From positions 177,222,736-177,286,735 of the forward strand of contig NC_080539.1 in NCBI RefSeq assembly GCF_028640845.1: a stretch of DNA of 64,000 bases, read 5' to 3'. Below the pieces are notes generated by a model. That model saw only the letters and a program-made list of their open reading frames with translations, was not told where the DNA came from and did no database searches. Position numbers and translations under genes: made by a program. Shown in pieces: positions 12,600 through 22,624 of the stretch. The DNA comes from Ahaetulla prasina. Its lineage: Eukaryota > Chordata > Lepidosauria > Squamata > Colubridae. Position 1 is the first letter of the stretch; every line of letters begins with the position of its first letter.

Positions 12600-13195
12600 A
12601 AAAAGGCATTATAAAGTACCATCATCTATACAAAAGAAGAAAGGAAATGTGTTGCAAAAAGTGGGGATAAGCTTTGCAATCCTATGTTTATTTCCTTTTA
12701 TATAATTTATTTTAATAAATTGATGCTCATTAAAAAGCTTCCAAGGTAAAGTTAGAAAAATAGCAGAAAGGTATATCCAGTGTAATAATACTGTACTAAA
12801 ATTAAATTGTGTACTATACTCAGCTACACAATATGTATTAGCATAAGTATCCTGGTTGCTATTAGTTATAAAAATATTTTTTCCTGGTTAAGGTTAATTT
12901 TGGAAGGTTGGTAACAAAAAACAAAGCTGAAATTAACATAAAATAGTTTAAGAACTATGCAGAATTAATATATAGTTTAAAGTAGTCCTAGTGGGTAACA
13001 AACTTCAGTATCTAATAGATTGAGAACTCGATGCTATCAATGCTCAATGAAGCCATTAGAGTTATTTTTTCAGTATTTCATAACCTGCCATATCTTATTC
13101 TTCTAAATTCTCAGCACCATAAAGCATTAAAACTTTTGGATAAATCTTCTGAAATCATTGCTGTTTGCCTGTTTTCATTTTTATAGCTTTTTAAA
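12600..13195. other. Intron, nothing recognised
   Basis: AT-rich, no repeat ends or coding motif seen. Confidence 0.55.
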
Positions 13196-13199
13196 TCAC

Positions 13200-13720
13200 T
13201 TTGCTGAACTGTGAGAAGACAAGAGTATAAAGAGTTAATGTTTACTGAGAGAAAACAGTGGTAATTACTTTGATTTCAGTTCCTTTTGATGTGTATTCAG
13301 GGGATGAAGAGGTCAATAATATTATGACCATGCAAATAGAAAGGAGTTCTTTTTGGCCATAAAAAAACAGCAAAGGATTATTAAAGCATTAACCTTGATT
13401 TTTAATGGGCCTTGGTTGAGTGGTGAGATCACAATTTGGATGAGTCTGATTATTTACTAAATACAATACATAAATGCAACGGGTTCTTAACACCCATTGC
13501 ACTCTGGCATTATCGCATTACTGCCATCCTTTGTTGCCTTGCAGACAGGAATATGAAAGCAATCTGTCATGTAGTGAGACTGGCTCCAGAAGCATTTCTC
13601 TGATAAGAAGACCCCCTGCCCTTTGCTTGTGTCTGGTCCAGTAGGCTTAGCCATGCGCTTAATCCCCAGAAAGTGGTTCGATTATTGCTGACCAGCAATA
13701 GCAAGATAGTTTTTTTCCAC
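13200..13720. promoter_or_regulatory. Candidate conserved noncoding block in intron
   Basis: This stretch is repeat-free and of balanced composition, and it holds an ATGCAAAT octamer (about 13333-13340) and several TAAT/ATTA homeodomain-type sites. It reads like the conserved noncoding elements common in developmental-gene deserts. No function can be proved from sequence alone. Confidence 0.25.
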
Positions 13721-13998
13721 TCCCCCCAGCTATCAACCTTCCATTAATTCCTTAAGCAGAAATGTGCTGCAATCTATATTTCCTTGGCATGTGTCACCCA
13801 GATGGTGTACTGTTCATGTTTTCAAATAATCATGCTCCAAAATAAAATAGTTTGAATAATAAAAGAATAGAATAGAAGGAATAGAACTAAGAAATCCTCA
13901 AAAGCCGCATAAACTTTATACATCATGCTGTCACTCATCCATATTACTTGGCAAAAATTGTATCCCTTGTTAGAACAGTTGGTGTTCTTAACCCTGGA

Positions 13999-14025
13999 GG
14001 AAAATATATATATATATATATATAT
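13999..14025. repeat. (TA)n microsatellite
   Basis: Pure AT dinucleotide run of about 26 bases in otherwise unremarkable intron. Confidence 0.9.
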
Positions 14026-14029
14026 CCTA

Positions 14030-14795
14030 TTAATACATTGTAAATGACCAATTAACGTTCAGTGTTATATTTGAAACGAGTAGCCTTTTTCCAATACTTT
14101 TGGTCAGTATAGTGGAACTTAATACATAAGTAGCTTTAAATCCTTACACATAGGTCGATGCTGTCAAGCAACCATGACTGTACATTTTAGTATTGATTGG
14201 AGTCACAGCAGTAAATTCCTCCTTAACTTGTATGCTTCTCTGTCCATATCTACAACCAGCAGTTTTACGTGTTCTCACAGACATAGAAATATAAAAGTGA
14301 AGAGAAATAATATGTATCATGTATTTGTCAAATTTATAAAAAAATAATCTCCAGATTGTTTCAAAATTAATCTTACATTAGATGCTAGCTTTGGGTGCAA
14401 AATACCGAAAGATTTCATAATCACACTGATGTCAGTCAAAAAATTATCTTTAAAAGCTCACATTGCAATCAAAATAGCTGAAATGTGGGATTAGCACTCA
14501 CAGTATGAACACTTTACTTATGAGCAATGGTTTTGGAAAACACTCCAACAAAGCAAAATATATATCAATGTTAATTTGTGTGCATATTTTAGTTAAAGTA
14601 ATTTTAATCTATTCTTCCAAATTCATAAAAGCACATCCCGAAAACATTCTTTACTAACTTAATAGTGGTGGAGATTTTATTAACCACCTTTATTCTGGTT
14701 TGGAGAAAAAACATTATCAGCTAAAGGAGCTTTGAAAAGGATACCAGAAACTTCATTCCCACCTATCTGCATTCTAATTCTTTTTTCTATTTTTT
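14030..14795. other. Intron, nothing recognised
   Basis: AT-rich intron ahead of the Bov-B fragment; nothing supportable. Confidence 0.55.
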
Positions 14796-14799
14796 ATTT

Positions 14800-14872
14800 T
14801 TATTCATTCAGTCATTCAGTCATTCATTCAATAATAATAATATTCATTCAATAATAATAATAATAATTCAAA
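14800..14872. repeat. (ATTC)n / (AATAAT)n compound microsatellite
   Basis: Interleaved ATTCATTCAGTC and AATAATAAT units. Confidence 0.85.
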
Positions 14873-15003
14873 GTTATCTATTAACAAATTATATTTTCAG
14901 GCTTACAAAACAAAAGCAAGTGACATGAGAAACAAAAAACTGCAACCCTTTTTTCAAAAAGAATTGTTTTCAAACATACTTTTTTATAAGGTTGTATATT
15001 TTT

Positions 15004-15470
15004 TTAAAAAAAATCTGTCACTACCTCCATTTCTTCCCCATCTATTTGCCAGGGATTGAGAGGGCCAGATGCCATGATCTTAGTTTTCTTAATGTTGAGT
15101 TTTAAGCCAACTTTTGCACTCTCCTTCTTCACCCGCATCAAGTGGCTTTTTAATTCCTCTTCACTTTCTGCCATTAAAGTGATATCATCTGCATGTCTGA
15201 GGTTGTTCATATTTCTCCCGGCAACCTTAATTCCAACTTTTGATTCATCTAGCCCCACCTTTCTCATGATGTGCTCTGCATATAAGTTAAATAGGCAGGG
15301 CGTCAGTATACTGCTTTCCCAATTTTGAACCAATCAGTGGTTTCGTGTCTAGTTCTCACTGTTGTTTCTTGACCCACATATAGGTTTCTCATGAGACAAA
15401 TAAGATGGTCTTGTACTCTCATCTGTTTAAGAACTTGCCACAGTTAGTTATGATCCACACAATTCCCTCC
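15004..15470 (-). mobile_element. Bov-B (RTE) LINE reverse transcriptase fragment
   Basis: The minus-strand frame 15333-15004 reads SILTPCLFNLYAEHIMRKVG, then NMNNLRHADDITLMAESEEE, then LKLNIKKTKIMASGP and WQIDGEEME. This is the RT core of the Bov-B/RTE family, known from squamates and ruminants and famous for horizontal transfer. The catalytic box here is HADD where YADD is usual, and the frame breaks upstream (15334-15470 still encodes the preceding RT segment). The copy stops at the (TA)n run that begins the Penelope-like cluster. Confidence 0.9.
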
Positions 15471-15478
15471 CCATTAGG

Positions 15479-15501
15479 AATATATATATATATATATATA
15501 T
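15479..15501. repeat. (TA)n at outer edge of Penelope-like cluster
   Basis: TA run abutting the minus-strand 3' end of the first Penelope-like copy. Comparable runs border the other copies at 17174-17236 and 20007-20039. Confidence 0.9.
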
Positions 15502-15502
15502 G

Positions 15503-17020
15503 TCTTTGGTTGTTCGGGTTTTCTCCCGTGTAAAATTGGAAGTGTCTTGGCGACGTTTCGACAAAGTCTCATTCGTCATCTTCAGGCTTCAGCTTCGTGC
15601 TTCTGGGAGCAATGTGTGATCGCAGCCGTTTCTTCCTTTTAACTGCTAGTGGGGGTTTGAACTGATTGGGTGGGAGCTTGGCTGTGCTCTGATTGGATGG
15701 GGGTTTTTCTGTGCTCTGATTGGATGGGGGTGTGTCCTGTGTTGGTGGGGGCTTGGTTGTGCTCAGTCTAGTCTGTGCTGCAGGGGGATTTGAGCTGGTG
15801 AGCTGCATAGCTGTTGTTTGGCTTTGTGGTCGTGCTACATCTTCATAGTGGGTGTCAGTCTGCTGCATGAATGGATTGGAGGGGTTTGAAATGGCTAATG
15901 TTGCAGCTGCGGTCTGGCTTCTGGTCCCTGGTCGTGCTTCATGATCAGTGTGGGTTTGGGTCTGCTTTCTGGGTGGATGTGCGGTGGTGACATCCTGTGT
16001 GGACCTTGTGAGTGTGGGTCTGGTGTCATTCCTCGTGTTAGGGACTCGTTTGTCAATAAGGGCGGGTTTCCAAATGGCTGGTAGGCGGGAGGTGTCATCT
16101 CGTTTGTTCATGTTGTGTGGGCGTTTTTCTATCTCAGTGGCTTCTCTGATTATTCTGTTGTTAAAGTGTTCAGTTTTGGCGATAGTTCTGGTCTTTTTAA
16201 AGTCAATATCATGTCCTGTGACTTTAAAGTGTTGGACCAGGGAAGAAGTTGGTTCCTCTTTTTTGAATGAGTTCTTGTGTTCTTCAATGCGTGCACTTAT
16301 TCTTCTGTTGGTTTGTCCAATGTATGTGGTGGGGCAGGCGGTGCATGGGATTTCATATACTCCTTGATTTTCTAACTCAATTTTGTCTTTGGGGTTTCTT
16401 AGGATGGTGGATATTTTTCTGTTTGTGCAGAATGCTGTCTTGATGTTGTGTTTGTGGAGGATCTTGCTGATTCTGTCTGTGGTGCCTTTTATATATGGGA
16501 GGAGGGCTGTGCCATTTTCTTGTTCTCTGTCTTGGATTTTAGTGGGGGGTTCTTTTTGGATTAGCTTGGTAATCTTATTTGTTTGGAATCCATTGGATGT
16601 TAGTACGTTAATGAGAGTGTCTAGTTCGGGTTTTAGGTGTTGTTCATCAGCTAAGCATTTTGTTCTGGAGATGAGTGTCTTGGCTACGGAGTTGATCTGT
16701 GCTGGGTGGTGGTGTGAGAGTGCGTGCAGATAGCGGTTTGTGTGTGTTTTCTTCTGGTAGATGGTGTGTCCTAGGGAGCCATTGGGTTTTCTGTAGACTA
16801 AGACATCCAGGAAGGGAAGTTGGTTATTAACTTCTGTTTCCATGGTGAACTGTATTTTGGGGTGTAGGCTATTGAGGTGTGTGAGGAAGTTGTCAAGTTT
16901 TTCTTTCCCGTGTGGCCAGATTATGAAGGTGTCGTCTACATATCTGAGCCAGAGTTTGGGTTTGTGATCAGATTTTTCTAGAGCTTGGGTTTCAAAGTGT
17001 TCCATATAGAGATTGGCGAT
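15503..17020 (-). mobile_element. Penelope-like element copy 1: RT end plus GIY-YIG
   Basis: The minus-strand frame 17023-15569 (484 codons, unbroken) encodes the C-terminal part of a Penelope-like protein. RT residues 1-130 include LWLRYVDDTF with catalytic YVDD at 28-31 and LPFLDVLV at 69-76. The GIY-YIG endonuclease has GVY at 221-223, YIG at 234-236, R241, R245 and E294. A tail from about residue 310, rich in Pro, Gln and Thr, repeats TRSQTAA-like and KPP.NQST-like units. The 5' part of the RT is missing. At its 5' end it joins a plus-strand copy of its own 3' end (17016-17175) at a short shared GCGAT, giving a fold-back. Intact framing suggests a fairly young insertion. Confidence 0.9.
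15545..15585 (-). ncRNA. Hammerhead-ribozyme-like motif in Penelope-like end
   Basis: On the minus strand the order is CTGAAGA, one T, stem GACGAA / TTTGTC (one G-T wobble) around TGAGAC, then GAAA and CGTC. Hammerhead motifs are known in Penelope-like terminal regions. The extra base after CTGAAGA and the very short third stem depart from the textbook fold. Confidence 0.45.
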
Positions 17021-17168
17021 CACACATTGCTCCCAGAAGCACGAAGCTGAAGCCTGAAGATGACAAATGAGACTTCGTCAAAACGTCGCCAAGACACTTC
17101 CAATTTTACACGGGAGAAAACCCGAACAACCAAAGACCTATATACAAACACCCGTGAAAACCTCAGAA

Positions 17169-17175
<7 letters not shown>
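17016..17175 (+). mobile_element. Plus-strand 3' end of Penelope-like element (fold-back arm)
   Basis: Starts GCGATCACACATTGCTCCCAGAAGC and runs to ACCAAAGACCTATATACAAACACCCGTG, the complement of the start of copy 1. Its hammerhead-like core is mutated (TCAAAACG where TCGAAACG is expected). It ends in (TA)n. Confidence 0.85.

Positions 17176-17236
<61 letters not shown>
17174..17236. repeat. (TA)n between two Penelope-like units
   Basis: About 62 bases of pure TA dinucleotide separate the fold-back of copy 1 from copy 2. The poly(Ile-Tyr) frames across it are artefacts. Confidence 0.95.
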
Positions 17237-17239
<3 letters not shown>

Positions 17240-18347
17240 TTGGTTTTTTGGGTTTTCTCCCGTGTGAAATAGGAAGTGTCTTGGCGACGTTTGACGAAGT
17301 CTCATTCGTCATCTTCAGGCTTCAGCTTGCTTCTGGGAGCAATGTGTGATCGCAGCTGTTTCTTCTTTTAACTGCTAGTGGGGTTTGAACTGATTGGGTG
17401 GGAGCTTGGCTGTGCTCTGATTGGATGGGGTTTTGTGCTCTGATTGGCTGGGGTGTGTCCTGTGTTGGTGGGGGCTTGGTTGTGCTCAGTCTAATCTGTG
17501 CTGCAGGGGGATTTGAGCTGGTGAGCTGCACTGCTGCTGTTTGGCTTCGTGTTCGTGGTCGTGCTACATCTTCGTAGTGGGTGTCAGTCTGCTGCATGTA
17601 TGGATTGGAGGGGTTTGAAGTGGCTAATGTTGCAGCTGCGGTCTGGCTTCTGGTCCTTGGTCGTGCTTCCTGATCAGTGTGGGTTTGGGTGTGCTTTCTG
17701 GGTGGATCTGTGGTGGTGACATCCTGTGTGGCCCTCGTGAGTGTGGGTCTGGTGTCATTCCTCGTGTTAGGGACACGTTTGTCAATAAGGGCAGGTTTCA
17801 AATGGCTGGTAGGCGGAGGTATCATCTCGTTTGTTCATGCTGTGGGCGTTTTCTATCTCGATGGCTTCTCTGATTATTCTGTTGTTAAAGTGTTCAGTTT
17901 TGGCGATAGTTCTGGTCTTTTTAAAGTCAATATCGTGTCCTGTGACTTTAAAGTGTTGGACCAGGGAAGAAGTTGGTTCCTCTTTTTTGAATGAGTTCTT
18001 GTGTTCTTCAATGCGTGCACTTATTCTTCTGTTGGTTTGTCCAATGTATGTGGTGGGGCAGGCGGTGCATGGGATTTCATATACTCCTTGATTTTCTAAC
18101 TCAATTTTGTCTTTGGGGTTTCTTAGGATGGTGGATATTTTTTGGTTTGTGCAGAATGCTGTCTTGATGTTATGTTTGTGGAGGATCTTGCTGATTCTGT
18201 CTGTGGTGCCTTTTATATATGGGAGGAGGGCTGTGCCATTTTCTTGCTCTCTGTCTTGGGTTTTAGTGGGGGGTAATCTTATTTCTCTGGAATCCATTGG
18301 ATGTTAGTACGTTTGTGAGAGTGTGTAGTTCGGTTTTTAGGTGTTGT
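17237..18347 (-). mobile_element. Penelope-like element copy 2, left arm of inverted pair
   Basis: Minus-strand frames 18297-17782 (GIY-YIG: GVYEIPCTACPTTYIGQTNR, RISARIEEHK) and 17825-17322 (Pro/Thr-rich tail) form a 5'-truncated copy. Its sequence is closer to copy 3 than to copy 1: both carry TACACACTCTCACAAACGTAC and CAGAGAAATAAGA where copy 1 differs. It ends abruptly at TAGGTGTTGT, exactly where it meets the plus-strand copy 3. The hammerhead-like core has lost one base (GTCAAACG). Confidence 0.88.
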
Positions 18348-20004
18348 CCAAAACAAATATAACCCCCCCAAGCACATACTAGATCTGACCAACCACTGCC
18401 TATCCAACACATACTTCATCTATAACGGACAAAAATACAAACAAATAGAAGGCGCACCCATGGGATCACCCCTCTCACCTGTCATTGCCAACCTCTACAT
18501 GGAACACTTTGAAACCCAAGCACTAGAAAAATCTGATCACAAACCCAAACTCTGGCTCAGATACGTAGACGACACCTTCATAATCTGGCCACACGGGAAA
18601 GAAAAACTTGAAAACTTCCTCACACACCTCAATAGCCTACACCCCAAAATACAGTTCACCATGGAAACAGAAGTTAACAACCAACTTCCCTTCCTAGATG
18701 TCTTAGTCTACAAGAAACCCAATGGCTCCCTAGGACACACCATCTACCAGAAGAAAACACACACAAACCGCTATCTGCATGCACTCTCACACCACCACCC
18801 AGCACAGATCAACTCCGTAGCCAAGACACTCATCTCTAGAACAAAATGCTTAGCTGACGAACAACACCTAAAACCGAACTACACACTCTCACAAACGTAC
18901 TAACATCCAATGGATTCCAGAGAAATAAGATTACCAAACTAATCCAAAAGAACCCCCACTAAAACCCAAGACAGAGAGCAAGAAAATGGCACAGCCCTCC
19001 TCCCATATATAAAAGGCACCACAGACAGAATCAGCAAGATCCTCCACAAACATAACATCAAGACAGCATTCTGCACAAACCAAAAAATATCCACCATCCT
19101 AAGAAACCCCAAAGACAAAATTGAGTTAGAAAATCAAGGAGTATATGAAATCCCATGCACCGCCTGCCCCACCACATACATTGGACAAACCAACAGAAGA
19201 ATAAGTGCACGCATTGAAGAACACAAGAACTCATTCAAAAAAGAGGAACCAACTTCTTCCCTGGTCCAACACTTTAAAGTCACAGGACACGATATTGACT
19301 TTAAAAAGACCAGAACTATCGCCAAAACTGAACACTTTAACAACAGAATAATCAGAGAAGCCATCGAGATAGAAAAACGCCCACACAGCATGAACAAACG
19401 AGATGATACCTCCCGCCTACCAGCCATTTGGAAACCTGCCCTTATTGACAAACGTGTCCCTAACACGAGGAATGACACCAGACCCACACTCACGAGGTCC
19501 ACACAGGATGTCACCACCACACATCCACCCAGAAAGCACACCCAAACCCACACTGATCAGGAAGCACGACCAAGGACCAGAAGCCAGACTGCAGCTGCAA
19601 CATTAGCCACTTCAAACCCCTCCAATCCATACATGCAGCAGACTGACACCCACTACGAAGATGTAGCACGACCACGAACACGAAGCCAAACAGCAGCAGT
19701 GCAGCTCACCAGCTCAAATCCCCCTGCAGCACAGATTAGACTGAGCACAACCAAGCCCCCACCAACACAGGACACACCCCCAGCCAATCAGAGCACAGAA
19801 AAACCCCCATCCAATCAGAGCACAGCCAAGCTCCCACCCAATCAGTTCAAACCCCCACTAGCAGTTAAAAGGAAGAAACAGCTGCGATCACACATTGCTC
19901 CCAGAAGCACGAAGCTGAAGCCTGAAGATGACGAATGAGACTTCGTCGAAACGTCGCCAAGACACTTCCAATTTTACACGGGATAAAACCCGAACAACCA
20001 AAGA

Positions 20005-20006
<2 letters not shown>
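18348..20006 (+). mobile_element. Penelope-like element copy 3, right arm plus RT segment
   Basis: The plus-strand copy starts inside the RT. The 18460-18903 frame reads MGSPLSPVIANLYMEHFETQ and LWLRYVDDTFIIWP, with the same catalytic YVDD. A frameshift near 18885 is followed by the GIY-YIG segment (VYEIPCTACPTTYIG at about 19142-19186) and the frame 19390-19938 for the repetitive tail. The part from about 18861 to the end is the inverted partner of copy 2, so the pair is a 1.1-kb-arm palindrome with the RT segment (18348-18860) as spacer. Confidence 0.9.
19922..19955 (+). ncRNA. Hammerhead-ribozyme-like motif, best preserved copy
   Basis: CTGAAGA at 19922-19928, a single T, a perfect 6-pair stem GACGAA (19930-19935) with TTCGTC (19942-19947) around TGAGAC, then GAAA (19948-19951) and CGTC ending at 19955 as the candidate cleavage triplet. 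It matches the CUGANGA-stem II-GAAA order. The two-pair third stem without loop would favour a dimeric form. The bulged T is a caveat. Confidence 0.5.

Positions 20007-20039
<33 letters not shown>
20007..20039. repeat. (TA)n at right edge of Penelope-like cluster
   Basis: TA run directly following the ACCAAAGACC end of copy 3. Confidence 0.9.
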
Positions 20040-20042
<3 letters not shown>

Positions 20043-20503
20043 GAATTTCTAATTCTTTCTTTTCAAAGTTTCTCCTACTGTGTTACTCTAATCCCATTCT
20101 GAAAATGATTTCACATACAACAGTCATGGTTCATATACGTAGAAACTCGAAGAGCAAAGAAAGGAAGTACCTTTTTAGAAAAGCAAAGAAATAATGGGAT
20201 TTGTGGAAAGATCAGACCCCCTAGAGGCAAAAGAAGTGTTTGTAATAAACAGATGAGCAGGAAGACATGGGGGGAGAGTGCAGGGGCAGAATAGTGGAAG
20301 GGAAAAATAAATTTTGAACTGGTGGGAGAAAATCAGCAGTTAGGTAAAGGAAGGATTTTTTTTTTTAATGGAGTACGGTTTTAGGGGAAAACTTGTGCTG
20401 ACCAGAGTTCTTTGATGGGAAGTATTCCTTAAATCACATTGAAACCTCTGTTTCTAGTAAAAAGGGAAATTGTTGATTCAGCAAATTACATTATCAACTA
20501 AGG

Positions 20504-20636
20504 CAGGGGTGTGAAACTCACGTCGTCACGTGACAACATGACGTATCATGATTTCCTCCCCCCCTCGCTAAAATAGGGGTGGGTGCAGCCAGCACATGAC
20601 ACATCTGGACTGCGGGCTGCAAATTTGACATCCCTG
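20504..20636. mobile_element. hAT-type MITE with perfect 8-base target duplication
   Basis: A 133-base element starting CAGGGGTGTGAAACTCA and ending TTTGACATCCCTG (imperfect terminal inverted repeats, CAG...CTG ends). The 8-base duplication AACTAAGG flanks it exactly (20496-20503 and 20637-20644), the target length typical of hAT transposition. Confidence 0.9.
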
Positions 20637-20646
20637 AACTAAGGTT

Positions 20647-21190
20647 GTTTTTTTTTTATTAAAAAGTTTTTGCAAATTCTCCCTCCCCCACTCCCTCAAC
20701 CTCCCCCCTCCCCCCTTCCACCTTTCCCCAATCCCCCCACCCCACCCCACCCCGGACTTCCCGGAACAAAATACAGGGTATAACATTTAACAATCATAAA
20801 CTAGACTACACTAACTATCCATAGACTCCCCTCCCTCCCTTGGAACCTTAACTCCCTTTTTATATAAAAAAAAAAAAAGAATACAAGTACAATTCTTACA
20901 TTCTATTCATTCATAAGCTATTTGATACTTCTTAGTCTGATACTTATTTTGAATATAATCAATCCATCTTCTCCATTCCAATATGTATCTTTCTTGTGAA
21001 TGAACTAAGGTTTAATGTACGTATTCTTTCTTTCCAGTCCTAAGACTTTATCTATCATAATTTGCACATGATTTAATTCCTCCAATTCATGAATGGATTC
21101 CCTGCCCCCCACACGTTAGGAGAGGGAAAATTGTATCATCTCATCCAGTAGCATTATTTCATTCTCCCGGTATAAATTACTTGACACCAT
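20647..21190 (-). mobile_element. Probable LINE 3' untranslated remnant
   Basis: A T-rich start (TTTTTTTTATTAAAAAGTTTTTGC) followed by C-rich CCTCCCCCAC and AACCTCCCCC runs looks like a poly(A)-ended retroelement read in reverse. No coding motif was recognised, so family is uncertain. Confidence 0.3.
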
Positions 21191-21194
21191 CTTA

Positions 21195-21980
21195 CAATAT
21201 GTTTTGGGACAATAGTGAATCTTCCCAAAAGTGGCCACCTTGTCAATGCCACTAAAAAACCACATATAAAATTATTGAGGAAACTACAAAAAACTCAGAA
21301 AAACATCTGTGTATCAGCAGGCATCATTCCCCTTGACTCTACCAGGAAAAAAGCAGAGAGAGTAAAATAGGATAGACAGGAAAATGGCAACATAGAAACC
21401 TTTGCTCACAAGAATGATTTCTCTTTAAAGGTACTGAAGAGCACCTGGATGACCCCAGGCTTCTAGAGGAATGTTTTAAGGACAGATGAGTTAAAAGCGA
21501 TTTTTTTTCAGGCTATATATGTAGTTTTAACTATTAGAAGTCAAATACTGCCTTTCGTATACCAACTGTCAGGCATCAAAGGGTCATGGTTAGGGTATGG
21601 TGGTTTGGATCAGTTGCCATCACTGAAGATATGAGTTCTGCTCTGCATCAAAGAATTCTGCAAGAGTTTAAGTCTGAGCAAGTCATGCGGGAAGATAGCT
21701 ATAGCAAACATACAAGCAAGTCGACAAGATAAGGATTCAAGAACAAACTCGGTTTCTGTTGGGACACGACAGTTTCTGAAAATGGCCAAGTCAAAATCCA
21801 GACATAAATTCCATAGATATGTGGCAGAACCTGAAATTATCTACTATTTTATGCTCAAATGCTACTCTGTTGAAGCAGTTTGCTATGGAAGAATAGGCCA
21901 GCTTTTGTATCTAGTGAGCTAAAACACTAATAACCAATTGGAGGAAGCTTTTGCTTGCAGTTCTTGGAGGTAAATGTGTG
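21195..21980. other. Intron, nothing recognised
   Basis: No clear repeat ends, splice-site-bounded frame or motif. Confidence 0.5.
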
Positions 21981-21990
21981 TATGTTACTG

Positions 21991-22125
21991 CAGTGGTCCC
22001 CAGCCTTTACAGCTCTGTCAACTAGCAGCAGCAGCAATGAGAGGGCATTGTTTCACGTGTGCGCCCTGGTTCTCAATGGGCCATGGCCCAATACTGGGCC
22101 ACAGACCAGGGGTTGGGGGCCCCTC
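21991..22125. mobile_element. hAT-type MITE with perfect 8-base target duplication
   Basis: Begins CAGTGGTCCCCAGCC and ends GGTTGGGGGCCCCTC, imperfect 15-base inverted ends. The duplication TGTTACTG occurs at 21983-21990 and 22126-22133. Confidence 0.85.
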
Positions 22126-22210
22126 TGTTACTGAATCTAAAAGGTGTTGGTTTTTTTTGCACTGGCACTTAATATGTTGGTTAATTTAGGTTATAGTATT
22201 ACAGTATTAT

Positions 22211-22618
22211 TGTGTATTTTTCGGAGCATAAGATGCTCCAGACTAAGATGCACCTACCTTTCTTGGTGAGGAAAACAAGAAAAAGAAATCTGCCTCTGCC
22301 TCCCATCAATTTTGCCTCCTTGCAACAAGCAGCAGAGGACCACGCAGCAATAGGCAATGGCAAGCCCTGCAGCCTGAAACAGCTGAGAGTCGGGAGGCCG
22401 ATCCAACAGACAATCAACTTGTGCTAATTAGGCTGTGCTGAAGCTGAAATGGGCTGTTTCTTCTTGCTGCTTGCTGCAAGGAGGTAAATTGCTGGGAGGC
22501 AGAGTCCAAAGGGTGGGAGGAAGTGGGTGGGCGGGGCTATATTCGGTGTATAAGATGCACCCAAATTTTCATCCCCTTTTGGGGGGGGAAGGTGCGCCTT
22601 ATACTCCGAAAAAATACA
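22211..22618. mobile_element. Inverted-repeat MITE (TATTTTTCGGAG ends)
   Basis: The left end TGTATTTTTCGGAGCATAAGATGC and right end GCGCCTTATACTCCGAAAAAATACA are inverted copies. This TTTTTCGGA(G/C)TATAAG end is common in vertebrate MITEs, probably Tc1/mariner-like. Internal sequence is GC-rich and noncoding. Chance frames on both strands reflect the inverted ends. Confidence 0.7.
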
Positions 22619-22624
22619 GTAAAT

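Noticed and set aside
15948..16733. Plus-strand frames of 139 and 116 codons with hydrophobic runs
   Set aside because: Antisense shadows of the Penelope-like coding frame; the same shadow recurs at every copy.
17060..17272. Frames with (Ile-Tyr)n
   Set aside because: Read-through of the (TA)n run between Penelope-like units.
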